This document shows positions 42,172 through 52,935 of a stretch of 64,000 bases of DNA, in pieces. The DNA is taken from the NCBI GenBank assembly GCA_963678675.1, contig OY783198.1:14430311-14494310 (forward strand), written 5' to 3'. The DNA is from Xiphydria camelus. Its lineage: Eukaryota > Arthropoda > Insecta > Hymenoptera > Xiphydriidae. The notes beneath the pieces were generated by a model. The model was not told the DNA's origin and made no database searches. It worked only from the letters and a program-made list of their open reading frames with translations. Position numbers and translations under genes: made by a program. Each line of letters begins with the position of its first letter. Position 1 is the first letter of the stretch.

Positions 42172-42331
42172 AACTAATAGACCACGTAGGGGATTTTGAA
42201 AATATTGATTTTTCGAGAAATGGTGAGTATATAAAAGAAAAGTTCACGTTTTCGCATAAGAATTTCATACATAATCGTTTATAAAACAAAAAGTTTACAA
42301 CTTATCAAAAAACCCCTACGTGGTCTATTAG
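42172..42331. repeat. small inverted-repeat element inside the Kolobok-like element
   Basis: AATAGACCACGTAGGGG (42172) and its complement at ~42315-42331 enclose ~125 bp. Confidence 0.6.
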
Positions 42332-42484
42332 ATTATATAGGTATAAAGATACCCTCAAAATTGCAAGGCAATCGATAAAGATTTGTAGCCGCTATCGGTT
42401 CGCCCGATTTGAAATTTCGTGTTCTGAGAAAAACGCGTTTAAAGTTTTAAGTAACATTTTACGGTCGAAAATTATAGTATACCT

Positions 42485-44311
42485 TTAATCCGCGATGCCT
42501 GCACCGTATAGTTGGCCTTCTATGTTAATGTTGAGTTCTTCTTCTTCTTTTCTGGCTGATTTTGCGGCAATTCGAGCTGTTTTTGCAGCCTCAGTCAGCG
42601 ATCGGTTCGAAAAATCGACGCGGAGTTCGTCCGCCTCAACGCAGAAATTGTAGCAATTCCTTCCAACTGTCATGTCCAACTGTCGTATAACTTGCATTAT
42701 ACTACAAATTCCATCGTTGAAAGTGCACACGGCAAGATTCTCAGCAATATCCAGTACGGTTTTTCCGCTTGACGTAGATTTTGGGGACATTGACCACACC
42801 GTTGCGTTGAAACTTTCATTGCTATTTTGCGTAAAACCACCTAAGCATCGATTTAGAAGGTCGTCGCTGCTCAACTCTTCGTAGATTGGTTTAATTGCGT
42901 CAAAAACTGTTTTCGATAGAGCCGGCTTGTGTAAAAAAGTACTAATTGATGTATTGGTGGCTTTTGCCTTTTGCCACGAACACCATGAATTTTCACCAGC
43001 TGGACACTTGCTGTGTTGAGGATTTTCATTCGTTGACAGCTTGTGATATAACGTCGCCCAAATTTCATTTCTCATTTTTTCCACAGAGTCGTGATTTCTG
43101 CGAATAGCCAAACCATAATAAATTGAGAGCTCGTCGACAAGTTTATTTGTTAATTTTCCTTTTCCGCCGAGACCGCGTACGTTCTTTTTTAAATTTCTTA
43201 GTCTAGTGCCCATTCTTTTCTGCACGTGATCGATACATTCTTTTTTATGTATAACAAAGCTTTCATATGGTTCAGACTTCAAAAGACCTGTAAAGGTTTT
43301 ACTATCGCCATCTCCAATGTAACTGCCGTATTTTACTTGATATAAAGTTTCAGAGCGCTGAAACATTTCGATAACTGCATCTACCTCCATTTTACCAGCC
43401 GACCCCGTGTGATTTATTTGACAATCATTTTGATGTATTTCAAGCCACTCATCATACTCTGCAGTATCACTTATTTTTCTCCAATATTCGCACGCCTTGC
43501 AGTAACTGGATTTTATAATTATATCGATTACTTTCCCAGTATTCCATCCGATCAAAGACACCAAACCGAACAATGATGAAAATCCCCGCTTTCTCCACGA
43601 ACCGTCTCCTGATACTATCAATTCATTTGGTAAACCTTTTCTTGCATTTTCTTCTTTTTCTATTTTTACTGCATTTTCCATGCTAGCCTTGGAAACGCGT
43701 TCAGTAGCATCACAAATAATGTTGACTACTTTATCATAAAATGAGTGAAATATTGGCCGAGGAAGTTCCATAAAAGCACAGAACTTCTTCATTCCGTGTA
43801 AACCTACTCCAAGCAGTCGCATGGCTATAATAATTCTTCTATTGATGTCATATGCTTTGTTATTGATGAGTGGACAATTTGGAATTTCAGTTTTCGCACA
43901 CTTTTCACAAGATAGAACTATTTTAAAACCAAGTCCGCGTATACTACTTTCAGTAAATGTGACGCCTGAGTCGCATATTTTACACTTCACTACTGACGAA
44001 ATTGTTGAAAAAACAGCCACAAAATTGATGAAACGATAACCGAACGATGCATCAACTTCGATATTACGAGCATCGCCACTTAGCTTCAATTTCCTAGCGG
44101 ACGTGCCGACGCTTTCGGAGGAATCGAGTGCCTCCGCTTCATAACGGTTTGCAGGTCGCTTTCGTGACATAGACGGCTTTTTAAACAAACTTCTTCCACC
44201 TCGTTTAGCTTTATAGCCATCATATTTCGATTTATCACACATTTTATTCACTAATTTCAGTAACTCGTAGTAAAAAGATAAACTGATGAAACACGAAGCA
44301 AAATCACGCAC
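42485..44311 (-). CDS. Kolobok/Mutator-like DDE transposase, intact 608 codons
   Basis: Cut-and-paste transposase acting on TTAA sites. Codon 1 is at 44311; MCDKSKYDGYKAKRG at codon 24 (44242) is an alternative start. A basic N-terminus is followed by zinc-binding CKICDSG...CEKCAKTEIPNCPL (about residues 105-145). The first catalytic Asp is in SGDGSWRKRG (~233) and the second in SYIGDGDSKTF (~335). Next is ECIDHVQKRMG (~355), the C(2)H motif found between the second Asp and the Glu in Kolobok, MULE and hAT-like transposases. The final Glu cannot be fixed by eye. No stop or frameshift was seen, so the element may be autonomous or recently active. Confidence 0.85.
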   Translation of the reverse strand: MRDFASCFISLSFYYELLKLVNKMCDKSKYDGYKAKRGGRSLFKKPSMSRKRPANRYEAEALDSSESVGTSARKLKLSGDARNIEVDASFGYRFINFVAVFSTISSVVKCKICDSGVTFTESSIRGLGFKIVLSCEKCAKTEIPNCPLINNKAYDINRRIIIAMRLLGVGLHGMKKFCAFMELPRPIFHSFYDKVVNIICDATERVSKASMENAVKIEKEENARKGLPNELIVSGDGSWRKRGFSSLFGLVSLIGWNTGKVIDIIIKSSYCKACEYWRKISDTAEYDEWLEIHQNDCQINHTGSAGKMEVDAVIEMFQRSETLYQVKYGSYIGDGDSKTFTGLLKSEPYESFVIHKKECIDHVQKRMGTRLRNLKKNVRGLGGKGKLTNKLVDELSIYYGLAIRRNHDSVEKMRNEIWATLYHKLSTNENPQHSKCPAGENSWCSWQKAKATNTSISTFLHKPALSKTVFDAIKPIYEELSSDDLLNRCLGGFTQNSNESFNATVWSMSPKSTSSGKTVLDIAENLAVCTFNDGICSIMQVIRQLDMTVGRNCYNFCVEADELRVDFSNRSLTEAAKTARIAAKSARKEEEELNINIEGQLYGAGIAD

Positions 44312-44776
44312 GCGGCGTCCGTCTGACAGCTAGAATGACTTTACATAAAATAAATGGCCGAATAGTACTGCTAATAACACGAGCCTCAACTCCGATAATA
44401 CGTCTCAACATGCATTTAATTAACAGTTAGCCCACTAATCGGGGAGATCTCCCTATTCAATGTAGTTTGGCTCGCCCGAGCGCGGTGGAAACCGTATAGT
44501 TGGCTATGGCGCTAAGTGTTAATGCGCCGCGCGGCGTCTCTGTAAATTGACGTAAACGACCGATTCGAAATTTTTTTTGACTACGAAACCTTTTTTTTCT
44601 TATTCTTGAGGGTTTAAGGAAGGTTTTAAGCTAATAAAAAAAAATCGATTTTTGAAAAGTTCCATGGTGGCCTTACCCCTTAATGTATTACTCCGCCAGT
44701 GAACCCATTGGGGATCAGGGGGGAGCGTGAATTTTTGTCGTTAGGGGCGCCACCGAGACAGAAATTTCAACTGTAC

Positions 44777-44991
44777 TACACCTTTGAGCTCAGATTCTAA
44801 TCATGGGGCATTTTCAAAATGTAATTTTGAAACGTAACAGCCAATTAGCAATTAAATCTCATACTTTCATTAGCTAATGCGGCCTTTGCCCTGGCTAATG
44901 AAAGCATGATAATTAATTATTCATTGGTTAGTATATTGAAATATGACATTTTGAAAATTCCCCATGATTAGAATCTGAGCTCGAGGGTGTA
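44777..44991. mobile_element. GGGTGTACA-family foldback MITE, variant arms
   Basis: The outer arms TTTGAGCTCAGATTCTAATC / complement differ from other copies, while the core GCTTTCATTAGC...AATTATTCATTGGTTAGT is retained. Its right end (GGTGTAC) overlaps the TA at the start of the next element. Confidence 0.8.
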
Positions 44992-45299
44992 CCATATATC
45001 CGCGATCAAAGCACCCATAGCAAAATTGCGAGTTTTGTATGAGCACCCCTGTGGGCTCCTCGTCCAATAGAATAACCGGAGAAGCGTGAATGCGCATGCG
45101 TAGTCATCCGCGTGTGTTGGCGTTGTCAGCAAGTTCAGATCGGTTTCCGTGGAATGTTTTGATCAAGGAGGCGTATTAGGTTAAATAGGCATATTAGGTT
45201 AAGAAAGTGTTATTTAACGCGAGCGCGAGTTAATTAGAAGATTGTCGTGAAGAAACTCTTAGAAGTAAGAGCTTACGGGAAGAAAAAGATATCGAGCTT

Positions 45300-45850
45300 T
45301 CCGCAAGGAAGGGTAAGTGTAATACTTAATGTAATGAAAATAATATCAAAAGGTATGTGGATCGAAAAGTTTTATTATTTTTTCATATCCTTGTATTTCA
45401 TATGGTTACAGGTCTAGCGCTCAGTCGTGCAGCCGTCATGGAACAATTGCCTTGAGGAGCTAGGCAATGCCCAACGACTCGAGGTACACGACTGCTTTGT
45501 CGACTTGGAGGCGAGCGACAAAGGGAAGAAGACTAGAGCTATTCGTCATTGCAGCTGCTCAGCTATCAAGTGAGTAATATTCCTGAGCTTCCAGTAGCCT
45601 TTGACACACACACAAATCAATTAATATTTCATAAGATATATTAGATCGGGTTTGCATTTCAGGTTAGACGATTGAAATTTGGTACCCCACAGTTTGCATC
45701 ACAGAGCAGTTATCCAATCATCACTGAAGAGTACCACAAGTGAGTAACGTCCCTGAGCTTAACAATAATCAGCGAAAAAAAATTAATATTCTTTGAAGAG
45801 TATTATATCGAATTTGCATTTCAGATCAGAGGAAGGAGCGTAAAATCTGG
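45300..45850 (+). other. spliced non-coding exon units in the left arm
   Basis: GAAGG|GTAAGTG donor (~45311), then GGTTACAG|GTCTAGCG...TATCAA|GTGAGTAA, then CATTTCAG|GTTAGACG...CCACAA|GTGAGTAA, then CATTTCAG|ATCAGAGG. Two successive introns share GTGAGTAAYRTYCCTGAGCTT and ATTTGCATTTCAG. No long frame, so likely a spliced 5' leader reading toward the transposase. A mirror copy lies at 53105-53520. Confidence 0.5.
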
Positions 45851-46603
45851 TGCCCGACAGGCTATGTCGTAGGACCGTGCCGAGCAATCCAGTCGTCATT
45901 GAAGATTTGGCTCCACATCTCACGAAGACTCTTCGACAGCGATATCCAACGTTTGAGAGAGATGTGCATGTTTTCTCTGGTGCATCGACAATGCAATTTC
46001 TATAATACCGCTCTACACGATGTTATTCCTTTTCGATTCTTTTTTACATTTCACGTTTTGTTGCTATCTACATTCTGGTGATATTTATATATACTTTAAT
46101 CTTCATCTAATTATATCTTTATTTACAATGTTCCTTTTAGTCTATGAGATTTTGTTTGTTTTCCTCTGCATCTCTATATCTGTATATTAACTATTTTAAA
46201 TCTGGCTAATAAATTAATTTTTCCATATTTGAGGTATTTTAGCTCCTTGGTTCCATTAATTCCTTTTCTTCCTTTTCTCAATTTAGCCAGTAAGATTTTG
46301 TTTGTTCTTTTTTCGTATCTCTCTATGTGTGTATATTATCCTTCTTTAATCTGGCTAATAAATTAATGTTTCCGTATTTCATTTCTGGTTACAAAACTGT
46401 GGAGTATATTTCCGTCGGCAGGTAGGAGGGAAGGGATTAATTTTTATTTTAATGCTCCGAATTGTTTTTACGGGTGAATTTTATAGTGGCACTGAAAAGA
46501 GCCATTTTTCGCGCCACTAAAAAAACAAAAGATCAGCGACGCTGATTTAATCCGAAAATTTTATCTCGATTATTGACAGCGTGTCTTACCGAGTGCGATC
46601 GTT

Positions 46604-47852
46604 TTGATTATTAATTGGTTTTTAATAGCGAAAATTGTTCGTTATACAAATGAAGAGAAAGCAGATCTCATGCTCTTACTAGGGCACTGTAGCCTGAGGG
46701 AAACGAGTAGGATTTTCCGACAGCGTCATCCGATGAGACCAGGTCCTAGCACGTCCATGCTCCGCAAACTGCTAAGCAAATTCCGTCGGACGGGTTCAAC
46801 GACGAACCTTACAGGTTTGGGACGTCCTTCCATCAGGGACCCAAACTGCGAGGCAGTCGTCCTCGGTTCCGTTGCAGAGGAAATGCAGTTATCGGTGAGG
46901 CGTATTGAGAGGGATACTGGGATATCGAAGACGACAGTTCACAAGATCCTCCGGCAACATCGTAACAAACCGTTTAAGGGTCGTGTTCACCAGAGCCCCC
47001 TTTCTCGAGTCACTCGCAGGAGAAACGTATACGTTTCTTAGCGAGTAGACCAATGAGGACCTCCACCACAACGGAATACTTGATCCTGATTGGTCTATTC
47101 GCTGAGTTGCGTGCACGCAAAGATACGAGTGACTCGAGAAAGGCCCCGCAGGCCCTTACGGTGAACGACGAGGCGTGTCGTTTGACATTTTGCCGGGAGA
47201 TCTTGAGAAGAGTAGCCGCTGACCAAACGTACGTCGCTAAAATTTGTTTTAGCGACGAATGTACGTTCTGGACAAATGGTGAAGTTCGCTCGCATTATTA
47301 CCGGTATTGGGCGACGGAGAACCCTCACATTCTGCTACCATGTCGACATCAGGGTGCTGGCAAAGTCAACGTGTGGGTCGGTATGTGGAGGGACGTCATC
47401 ATTGGTCCAATTTTCTTTCAAGGCAACATGAATGCCGAGAGATATTTGGCCATGATGGAGGAGGAGGTCCTTCCGACACTTGTGAATGTTGCTGGAGAGG
47501 AAGACGTCATCTTCCAGCAGGATGGTGCTCCAGCGCATACAAGTGTTCGTGTCCGCTAGTTCCTTGATATAGTTTTCGGAGAAAACTGGATAGGACTGCG
47601 TGGACCGACGGAATGGCCTCCCAGATCTCCGGACCGCACTCCTCTCGATTTTTCCTCTGGGGCTACCTGAAGAGAAGAATCTTCAACAGGCCGCAAATTA
47701 ATGGAACCGAGGAGTTTAAGAACCTCATTCGTATGGAGTGTGCAGCAATAACGGCAGAGACCCTAAGAAAGGTCCGCCCAAGCTTCCACAGAAGAGTTAC
47801 GATGGTGTGCCAGCAGAATATCAATGGTGGCCATATTGAACACTTGTTATAG
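46604..47852 (+). pseudogene. DD41D transposase 1, interrupted
   Basis: Part 1 (46604-46996) has the paired-like HTH region (YTNEEKADLMLLLGHCSLRE, GRPSIRD, TGISKTTVHKIL). A 151-bp palindrome then interrupts. Part 2 (from 47148) has the first Asp in CFSDECTFW, then KVNVWVGMW and the second Asp in FQQDGAPAHTS. An in-frame TAG sits at 47557. The third Asp is in TPLDFF, 41 residues after the second, giving DD41D (rosa-like). A 1-nt frameshift near 47650 precedes LWGYLKRRIFNRPQINGTEE, and the stop is at 47850-47852. Not functional as it stands. A histone-type stem-loop follows. Confidence 0.85.
46997..47147. mobile_element. palindrome with GGATCAAGTATTCCG core, copy 4, inside a transposase ORF
   Basis: Arms CTTTCTCGAGTCACTCGC / complement. 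The flanks CACCAG and CAGGCC are consistent with a CAG duplication, and removing the insert restores reading frame between GRVHQ and ALTVNDE. This is good evidence that this family transposes. Confidence 0.8.
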
Positions 47853-47914
47853 AAGCTTCGCCGCCGTCTGATCGATCCAGTCGGCACTCACGTTTTCAAT
47901 GGCGCGAAAAAAAT

Positions 47915-47930
47915 GGCTCTTTTCAGAGCC
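47915..47930 (+). terminator. histone-type mRNA 3' stem-loop
   Basis: GGCTCTTTTCAGAGCC is a perfect match to the replication-dependent histone stem-loop (GGYYCUUUUCAGRRCC). A-rich sequence precedes it and ACCA follows. It lies 62 nt after the transposase stop, a typical histone spacing, with no AATAAA between. The mirror site in the other terminal repeat (46484-46503, minus) has one mismatch in the stem. No clear purine-rich U7-type downstream element was seen. Confidence 0.75.
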
Positions 47931-48162
47931 ACCATAAAATTCGCACGTAGGAACGAATCGGGGTGTTAAAATAAAAATTAGTCCTTTCCCTCCTACCTGT
48001 CGACGAAAATATACTCCACGATTTTCTAATCAAAGATGAAATATGGAAAAATTAATTTATTAGCCAGATTTAAAATAGTTAATATACAGATATAGAGATG
48101 CAGAGGAAAACAAACAAAACCTCATAGACTAAAAGGAACATTGTAAGTAAAGATATAAAGTT

Positions 48163-48292
48163 CCCTCCCTGGGGACTGCATGACCTTGACGCTGGTGGGA
48201 GGGCTGGTAGGGCTCGATGAACCTTGAGTGGAAGCCAAAGGAGAAATCTGAAAGCGGAAGATCAAGGGGAGAGCCTGACTAAGAAGCAGTCC
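48163..48292 (+). ncRNA. HDV-like self-cleaving ribozyme candidate
   Basis: Double-pseudoknot read by eye. P1 is CCCTCCC (48163-48169) with GGGAGGG (48197-48203). P2 is GGACTGC (48173-48179) with GCAGTCC (48286-48292). P3 is ACC (48183-48185) with GGT (48194-48196), around an 8-nt L3. P4 is closed by GGCTC (48211-48215) and GAGCC (48271-48275). J4/2 reads TGACTAAGAA, with the expected active-site C (48279) followed by TAAG, as in the antigenomic HDV ribozyme. Predicted cleavage is 5' of 48163, exactly the element boundary. Confidence 0.75.
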
Positions 48293-48398
48293 AAGAACAG
48301 CGTAGGGAAATGACGACCCCCATTGCTCAGGTATACTTCGGTATTACCTGCAAGCAGTCACCCAAGCCAAGGCGTTAGATTACCGTGCCGAAGGCTGA

Positions 48399-49544
48399 AT
48401 GGTACCGGGGTATGGTATCGTGAACGGTGCCCTTGGGGCAACAGGTCGAACCCCATTGTATCTAGACCTTACCTGGGCATTCGAGGCTCTACCCAGGCGG
48501 ACAGTATATTTCCTCGGTACTCGTGGGATTTTCATGGCAGAATCTTTAAAAAATCTTTTATCTCAGGGGTCCACTGGAAACCTGAAGGAAAAATCAGTAG
48601 AGGAGGGCGCGAAAACGAACTTCTCTATAGTACTGGGGGGTAACACCCAGGGAAAAGCCACAGTAACTGATGGGAAAATAGAGGAGGTCACCAAAACGGT
48701 GGGAGACCTCTCTCTGGAAAAGAAGAAGCCCAGTGGGGCTCAGAGGAAGAAGTGGAGACGTGAGAGGGAAGAGGGTGAAAGGCTGAAACTCTCTGGCGGT
48801 GAGAGGGGGAAGCAGAAGACCCCAGCTCCAAAAAGAACGAGACCGGCGGAGGAGACTCCTCCGTCGGGGGACCAACACAGAAAGCGCGCCAAGAGGCATG
48901 AGTTCTCCGGATCTCATGCTGATGTGGTGGCCGGACTTCCACGGATGGTTATCGCACAGCGAGGATTGGAGAAGGGTCTCACGGCGGAACAGGCGGAGCT
49001 CGTAATTGAGGCGATGCTTGGGGCCATCGATGAGATCGAGGATGGAGGGTTCATTCTGAAATTTCGGGAGACCCATTATTTCCGGGAGACCGTTAGGTTA
49101 ACCTGTGCGGATGAGCAGTCGAAGGAATGGCTGAGGGAGAAAGCACCGCTCTTCGGGGGGTGGGAAGGAGCGGATCTGATTGCCATGGGTTTAGATGAGC
49201 TACCAAAGCTTGTCAGGACCATGGCATACTTCCCTCACCCCGGTAAAGAAGTGGAGGCGAGGACGCTTCTCAATAGAATTGAGAGGCAAAACCCGACCCT
49301 CTCTCTAAAGACGAGGAAATGGCAGGTATACGAACCGCCCAGCGTTTGCGGGGAGTCGAATACGGTCAGACTCGTGTTAGGAGTCGAGGAAGAGGCCATC
49401 AATGAGATGGAAAAGATGGGAATGAAGCCCTACTGTGGAGTCGGAAGGGCATCCTTCCAGATTCTAAGGCAGGGGACGAAGAAGGATCGTGGGGAGGAAA
49501 ATATGAACCTGGACCAGGATCAGGTGAGTGCACAAGATGGCTAA
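48399..49544 (+). CDS. LINE ORF1 (381 codons), nucleic-acid-binding protein
   Basis: A first region of low complexity, then a strongly basic stretch (QRKKWRREREEGERLK, APKRTRPAEETPP, HRKRAKRHE; residues ~105-170). A conserved-looking C-terminal region follows (VIAQRGLEKGLTAEQAELVI, LKFRETHYFRETVRLTCAD, SVCGESNTVRLVLGVEEEA). The latter resembles DUF4780 seen in insect LINE ORF1 proteins; assignment from memory. No CCHC knuckle was seen. It ends 8 bp before ORF2 opens. Confidence 0.75.
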   Translation: MVPGYGIVNGALGATGRTPLYLDLTWAFEALPRRTVYFLGTRGIFMAESLKNLLSQGSTGNLKEKSVEEGAKTNFSIVLGGNTQGKATVTDGKIEEVTKTVGDLSLEKKKPSGAQRKKWRREREEGERLKLSGGERGKQKTPAPKRTRPAEETPPSGDQHRKRAKRHEFSGSHADVVAGLPRMVIAQRGLEKGLTAEQAELVIEAMLGAIDEIEDGGFILKFRETHYFRETVRLTCADEQSKEWLREKAPLFGGWEGADLIAMGLDELPKLVRTMAYFPHPGKEVEARTLLNRIERQNPTLSLKTRKWQVYEPPSVCGESNTVRLVLGVEEEAINEMEKMGMKPYCGVGRASFQILRQGTKKDRGEENMNLDQDQVSAQDG

Positions 49545-49552
49545 ACGCCTGA

Positions 49553-52500
49553 GTGATTCAAATTAATCTACACCGCGGTCCAGCGGCTGCGGGGTTGTTG
49601 AAACGTAAGATGATTCGTGAGGGCATCGACATTGCTCTGATTCAGGAACCTTGGGTCTTCAAGGGACGGATCAGAGGGGATGGTGTGGATCATGGGGAAT
49701 TGTTTTACTGTATGAAGTCTGATTGCAGACCGAGAGCAGCAGTTCTGGTAAGAAACGCTGCGGCGATGCCGCTGGGGGAGCACATTAGTGCGGTCCAAGC
49801 GGCTGTCAAGATGAACATCGTGGAGGGAGGAGATCTCAAGGAGGTTGTTGTGGCGTCAGTCTACATGCCCTTTGAGGCTCTGGACCCTCCATCGGAGGAT
49901 TTCCGCAGGCTGGTGAGGGACTGCGAGAAAAATGGCTGGAACATGCTGGTGGGATGCGACGCGAACAGCCATCACACGGTATGGGGCAGCACTGATGTCA
50001 ACAAGAGAGGAGAGTCTCTCTTGGAGATACTTATGGACATATCGCTGGACATAATTAACAGAGGTAGGTCCTATACCTTTAAGAATGCAAAAAGGGAAGA
50101 GGTGATTGACCTAAGATTATGCAGCTCTCGGTTTAGCGCAAATGTTGAGGGATGGATGGTATCGGATGATCCGTCATTGTCGGATCATAGGTCCATTAGA
50201 TTTGATGTCATGGGTGACATCACGAGTAGTAAGTCTAGGTGCTTCAGGAACCCGCGTAACACGAGGTGGGAAATTTTTCTGGAAGACCTGGAGCAGAAGA
50301 TGCTTTCTTTTCCGAGGAGGTACGGCACTCCCGAGGAGATCGACCGGGCAGTGCGGATTGTGACTGACGCTGTGCGGGAGTCCTTTGAGGGAAGCTGCCC
50401 ACTGAAGGAAAGAAAGATAAATGAGGTGTCGTGGTGGAATGAGGAGTTATCGAAACTACGACAAGAGGTGAGGAAAGCCCGCAACAGGGCTAGAAATATT
50501 AGACTGCAGAGAGACTTAGAGAAATCTAAGGATCTTCAAAGGCGGTATAGGTTTAAGACTAGGGAAGCGCAGAGGGTCTCATGGAATGGATTCCTGAAAA
50601 GAATGGAAGATATTCCTGAGACGGCCAGACTCTGCAAGCTTCTATCTAGAGAAGGACCAGCTGCCACTGGCTCCTTCCAGAAGAGTGATGGGAAGTTCAC
50701 TCAATCCTGGGAGGAGGAGGTGATCGAGCTGTTGAAGAAACATTTTCCTGGATACATGAGATTGGAAGGGGTGGAGCTGGACAGGGAGTCTCCCAATCTT
50801 TTTGGGAGCGCGACCTGTGATTGGTTCGCGGCCTCCAAGATCGTGACCCAGGAAAAGGTGAGGGAGGCGATAAAGAGTTTCGATCCCTATAAAAGTCCGG
50901 GGGAGGATGGGATCTATCCTATTCTCTTGCAGAAGGGGGTAGATATCCTGGCAGGCCCCCTGACAAAGATATACCGGGCAAGTGTTGCCACAGGGTATGT
51001 GCCGGCAGCTTGGGGAAGGACCAAGGTGGTCTTTATCCCGAAACCAGGCAGGGGTGACTACACGAAACCGGGTAGTTTCAGGCCAATCAGTTTAACATCA
51101 TTCCTTTTAAAGGTTCATGAGAGACTGATTGAGAGGTTTATCAAAGAGGGGGCGCTCGTGGAGTATCCTCTCCATCCAAGACAGTTTGCCTATCAAGCAG
51201 GGAGATCCGTTGAAATGGCATTGCACTGTTTGGTAGGCAGAGCTGAGAAAGAAATGCAAGATGGGGACATAGTGTGTGGACTCTTTGCAGACATAGAGGG
51301 GGCCTTTAATTGGACCTCTTATGAGGTAATTGATCAGAGCGCTGAGAGACACGGGGTGCATCCAACGATTAGACGATGGATTGCATCCATGTTGAAGATC
51401 AGGAGGCTCTCGGTTCAGAGAGGAGACTTCAGGATGGGAGTGGCGGCTGTCAGAGGATGTCCGCAGGGGGGGTTTTGTCACCTCTTCTGTGGAATCTGGT
51501 GATGGATGAGCTTATTCGCAGACGGGAGGAGGCTGGAATATACGCCCAAGGATATGCAGATGATGTATGTGTCCTTGTGGCTGGGAAATTTGCAGATGTG
51601 GTGAGGGGACTGATAGTCACCTCACTAGATGTGATAGGGCAATGGTGCGAGAGGACGGGCCTATCCGTGAATCCGGAGAAAATAGAACTGATCCTCTTCA
51701 CCAGAAGGAGGAAACTAGACGGTTGGAGAAATCCAAACTTCCTAGGAGAGGAATTGATTCCGAAAAGGGCAGTGAAATATCTGGGAGTATTCCTAGATGA
51801 GAAGCTGAACTGGAGTAAACACGTGGACTACATCCGTAGTAAGGCCTGCTCAATACTCTGCGTTACCAGAAGGATATGCGGGAGAACGTGGAGGAGAGCC
51901 GGGCAGAAAATAGCTGGGGAGAAACTGGATCACGTGAGGGCCATGGCCCACAGAGCTATTACGGGAGCAATGAGGACGACGCCGATCTCGGCTCTGGGGA
52001 TGCTTGTTGGGCTCCCCCCAGTGAGGATCGAGGTGGAAGCGTCGGCCATGCTCGCGGCGTACTGGGTAAAACTGAACGGGGAGTGGAGGGGATCTGGAGT
52101 GGGACACTCGAAGATCCTTACTCTGCTGGAAGACAGGATACCAGGAATAAATGGCTTGCAGGATTATATCCGATGCAAGCATAGGTACAACCGTAAATAC
52201 GGAGTGGAATATCCAGAGAGGGCTCAGTGGAAGGATGAAAAACGACTCCTGGGAAGAGCTGATCAGATCTGGTTCACGGACGGATCAAAAATTAACGAAG
52301 CGGTGGGATCCGGTTTTCATAAGCAGAACTCCAAGAAGGAATGTAGTTTCAGATTGGAGGAACACTGCACTGTCTTTCAGGCGGAGCTAATGGCCATACA
52401 CGTCTGTGCACGGGATGTGGTGCAGGAAGGGGTATGGCATAAGCGTATTGTGATCTGCTCAGATAGTCAGGCTGCCTTGAAGGCTCTTGAAAATCTGAGT

Positions 52501-52935
52501 ATGAGAACAGAGATTATCGCGAGGAGAGGAGCCGAAGGGTCACTCTACCTTCCGGGCACGGAGGTCGGAATGCCAAGACAGGCTGTCAAACGCTGTATCA
52601 AGGAATGGATCATTGAAAGAATGAACCAGGACTGGAAGGCGGCGGAAGGTATGAGACAATCCAAGATATTCATTAAAGAATGGAGCAGGAAGCGTACAGA
52701 TGAATTGATGAAGCTAGACAAAATGTCAATGAGGACTATGGTATCCATATATACGGGACAGTGTAGGCTTCGTAGACATATGAACATACTGGGCCAATCG
52801 GTCGAGGTAGACTGCAGGTTATGCGGAGAGGCCGAAGAGACGCCTGGGCATATTATCGATGATTGCCCAAGAATTGGGAGGAGAAGAACGGGAATCACGG
52901 GAAGGAACTTCCTTAGAGAAGAGGAATGTGGATAG
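49553..52935 (+). pseudogene. LINE ORF2: endonuclease, reverse transcriptase, RNase H
   Basis: Frame 1 (49553 to ~51472) has the APE-type endonuclease (INLHRGPAAAG, IQEPWVFKGR, GCDANSHHTVWGS, DDPSLSDHRSI) and the start of RT (SPGEDGIYPILLQ, FRPISLTSFLLKVHERLIER, DIEGAFN). At CCGCAGGGGGGG (51462-51472) one G appears missing, and RT continues in another frame (GGVLSPLLWNLVMDEL, GYADDVCVL), open to 52935. RNase H shows WFTDGSKI, FQAELMAIH and ICSDSQAAL, but the conserved GH...GNE...A tail is missing between IIARRGAEG and PRQAVKRC, suggesting a deletion. A C-terminal CRLCGEAEETPGHIIDDCP zinc motif is present. Confidence 0.9.

Larger units (their letters stand above)
41890..44679. mobile_element. 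complete Kolobok-like DNA transposon, TTAA duplication
   Basis: 2790 bp with identical 17-bp ends GGGGTAAGGCCACCATG / complement, and TTAA at 41886-41889 and 44680-44683. It carries one long intact transposase ORF on minus. TTAA target, purine-rich 5' end and the transposase signature together point to Kolobok. Confidence 0.85.
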
